Assembly: GCF_018417595.1 (NCBI RefSeq)
Contig: NZ_CP070982.1
Coordinates: 1,947,501 to 2,011,500 of the forward strand
Source: Pseudomonas entomophila
GTDB taxonomy: Bacteria; Pseudomonadota; Gammaproteobacteria; Pseudomonadales; Pseudomonadaceae
DNA length: 64,000 nucleotides
Reading direction: 5' to 3'
Under the pieces are notes generated by a model. It was not told the DNA's origin, searched no databases, and saw nothing but the letters and a program-made list of their open reading frames with translations. Position 1 is the stretch's first letter; each line of letters begins with the position of its first letter. The position numbers and the translations under genes are program-made. Shown piece by piece: positions 63,404 through 64,000 of the stretch.

Positions 63404-64000
63404 GTGCGTCTGAACCTGCCGGTCAATCCGGTCGAGCAAAGCTTTCCCGAGCACCAGCGGCTCATCTCGGCGACCGACACGGCCAGCCTGATCACCTACT
63501 GCAACGCCGAGTTCGCCGCCATCAGCGGCTACAGCCAGGACGAGCTGATCGGCAGCCCGCACAACCTGGTGCGCCACCCGGACATGCCCGAGGCGGTGTT
63601 CGAGCTGATGTGGCAATACCTCAAGGCCGGTCGCAGCTGGATGGGGATCGTCAAGAACCGCTGCCGCAATGGCAATTTCTACTGGGTGAACGCCTACGTC
63701 ACGCCGATCCTGGAGCAGGGCCGGGTGGTCGGCTACGAGTCGGTGCGCGTGCGCCCCAGCCGCGAGCAGATCACCCGGGCCGAAGCGTTGTATGCGCGAT
63801 TGCGCGCGGGCAAGGCGGCGCTGTCACCGGCCCACCGCCTGGCCCTGCTGGCACGCGGCATGACCCTGCCGTTGCTCGGCGGCGCGCTGGCCATTGGCGT
63901 GAATCAGCTGTGGCCGGGCCTGGTGGCTCAAGGCCTGACCCTGGCACTGTTCGCCGCTGTCGGAGCCTGGGCGCAAAGCCGGATTGGCCGTCACCTGCGA
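63404..64000 (+). CDS. PAS-domain chemoreceptor (Aer-like), N-terminal part
   Basis: 199 codons from a GTG (AAGGGAG upstream); the gene runs out of the window. The PAS domain (about 15-125) has LITYCNAEFAAISGYSQDEL, GSPHNLVRHPDMPEAVFELM and NGNFYWVNAYVTPI, the Aer-type flavin PAS. A basic linker and two membrane helices (about 147-195) follow. The cytoplasmic signalling domain must lie beyond position 64000. It probably senses redox state or oxygen. Confidence 0.82.
   Translation, partial: MRLNLPVNPVEQSFPEHQRLISATDTASLITYCNAEFAAISGYSQDELIGSPHNLVRHPDMPEAVFELMWQYLKAGRSWMGIVKNRCRNGNFYWVNAYVTPILEQGRVVGYESVRVRPSREQITRAEALYARLRAGKAALSPAHRLALLARGMTLPLLGGALAIGVNQLWPGLVAQGLTLALFAAVGAWAQSRIGRHLR

Noticed and set aside
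63177..63413. Plus-strand ORF ahead of the PAS chemoreceptor
   Set aside because: It starts near the XRE promoter, has no ribosome site or domain, and ends within the chemoreceptor start.

Overview
The window reads as chromosome of a fluorescent Pseudomonas of the P. putida group. The evidence is a high-GC gene set ordered cbb3 oxidase, alpha/beta hydrolase, ppnP, exonuclease, solute-binding protein, siderophore acyltransferase, pyoverdine sigma factor, pvdL. In addition there are P. putida-type REP pairs (GTAGGAGCGG..., about 35 bp per half) in most intergenic gaps, a yjfIJKLMC cluster, an NAD-linked formate dehydrogenase operon and a GC-rich codon bias everywhere except about 40.1-44.0 kb. 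No rRNA, tRNA or CRISPR array was seen. Several of these gene orders are compared with P. putida from memory, not from a search.

Layout. 1-2546 (minus): ccoNOQP, the cbb3-type cytochrome c oxidase, with an Anr/FNR box 75 bp upstream that lies inside the start of a divergent hydrolase gene. 2596-6387: hydrolase, ppnP, a DEDDh exonuclease, a periplasmic solute-binding protein and a siderophore N-acyltransferase. 6504-20298: the iron-starvation sigma factor (Fur box upstream) and, divergently, the 4315-residue chromophore NRPS PvdL, preceded by a TAATT-N16-CGT promoter of the kind read by that sigma factor. 20424-23729: dsbD, a TlpA-like thioredoxin and dsbG. 24032-28736: yjfI-pspA-yjfK-yjfL-yjfM-yjfC. 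29170-34287: fdsGBAD formate dehydrogenase. 34484-36935: GNAT protein and an SbmA/YddA-type ABC exporter.

37.06-44.06 kb is the accessory part. A 5'-truncated CdiA/filamentous-hemagglutinin gene starts abruptly at the edge of a REP pair and ends in an AT-rich Fic/Doc-type toxin tip with an overlapping candidate immunity gene. Behind it lies a graveyard of small AT-rich toxin tips and immunity-like ORFs. These are separated by two remnants of the same IS4-type transposase tail, three copies of a roughly 150-bp repeat with inverted ends, and a 117-bp copy of the upstream cdiA gene. This is the architecture expected of a contact-dependent inhibition locus that swaps and stores toxin/immunity cassettes.

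44.1-48.2 kb: a two-component system of RstAB type, MipA and a DUF2388 protein, bracketed by two 332-bp direct repeats. 48.36-48.9 kb: a strongly folded leader RNA candidate before a small Pseudomonas-type ORF. 49-58.7 kb: a membrane protein, heme oxygenase, DUF1176 protein, TSUP permease, RidA, an amino-acid-type dCache chemoreceptor, a LysR/PACE efflux pair, a lipoprotein, a GNAT protein and an isochorismatase-like hydrolase. 58.7-59.7 kb: a protein whose C-terminus looks like the papain-like protease half of the MOA lectin. 59.8-62.6 kb: two GntR regulators and a DctA-type symporter with two matching operator-like sites. The window ends with an XRE regulator and the start of a PAS-containing chemoreceptor.
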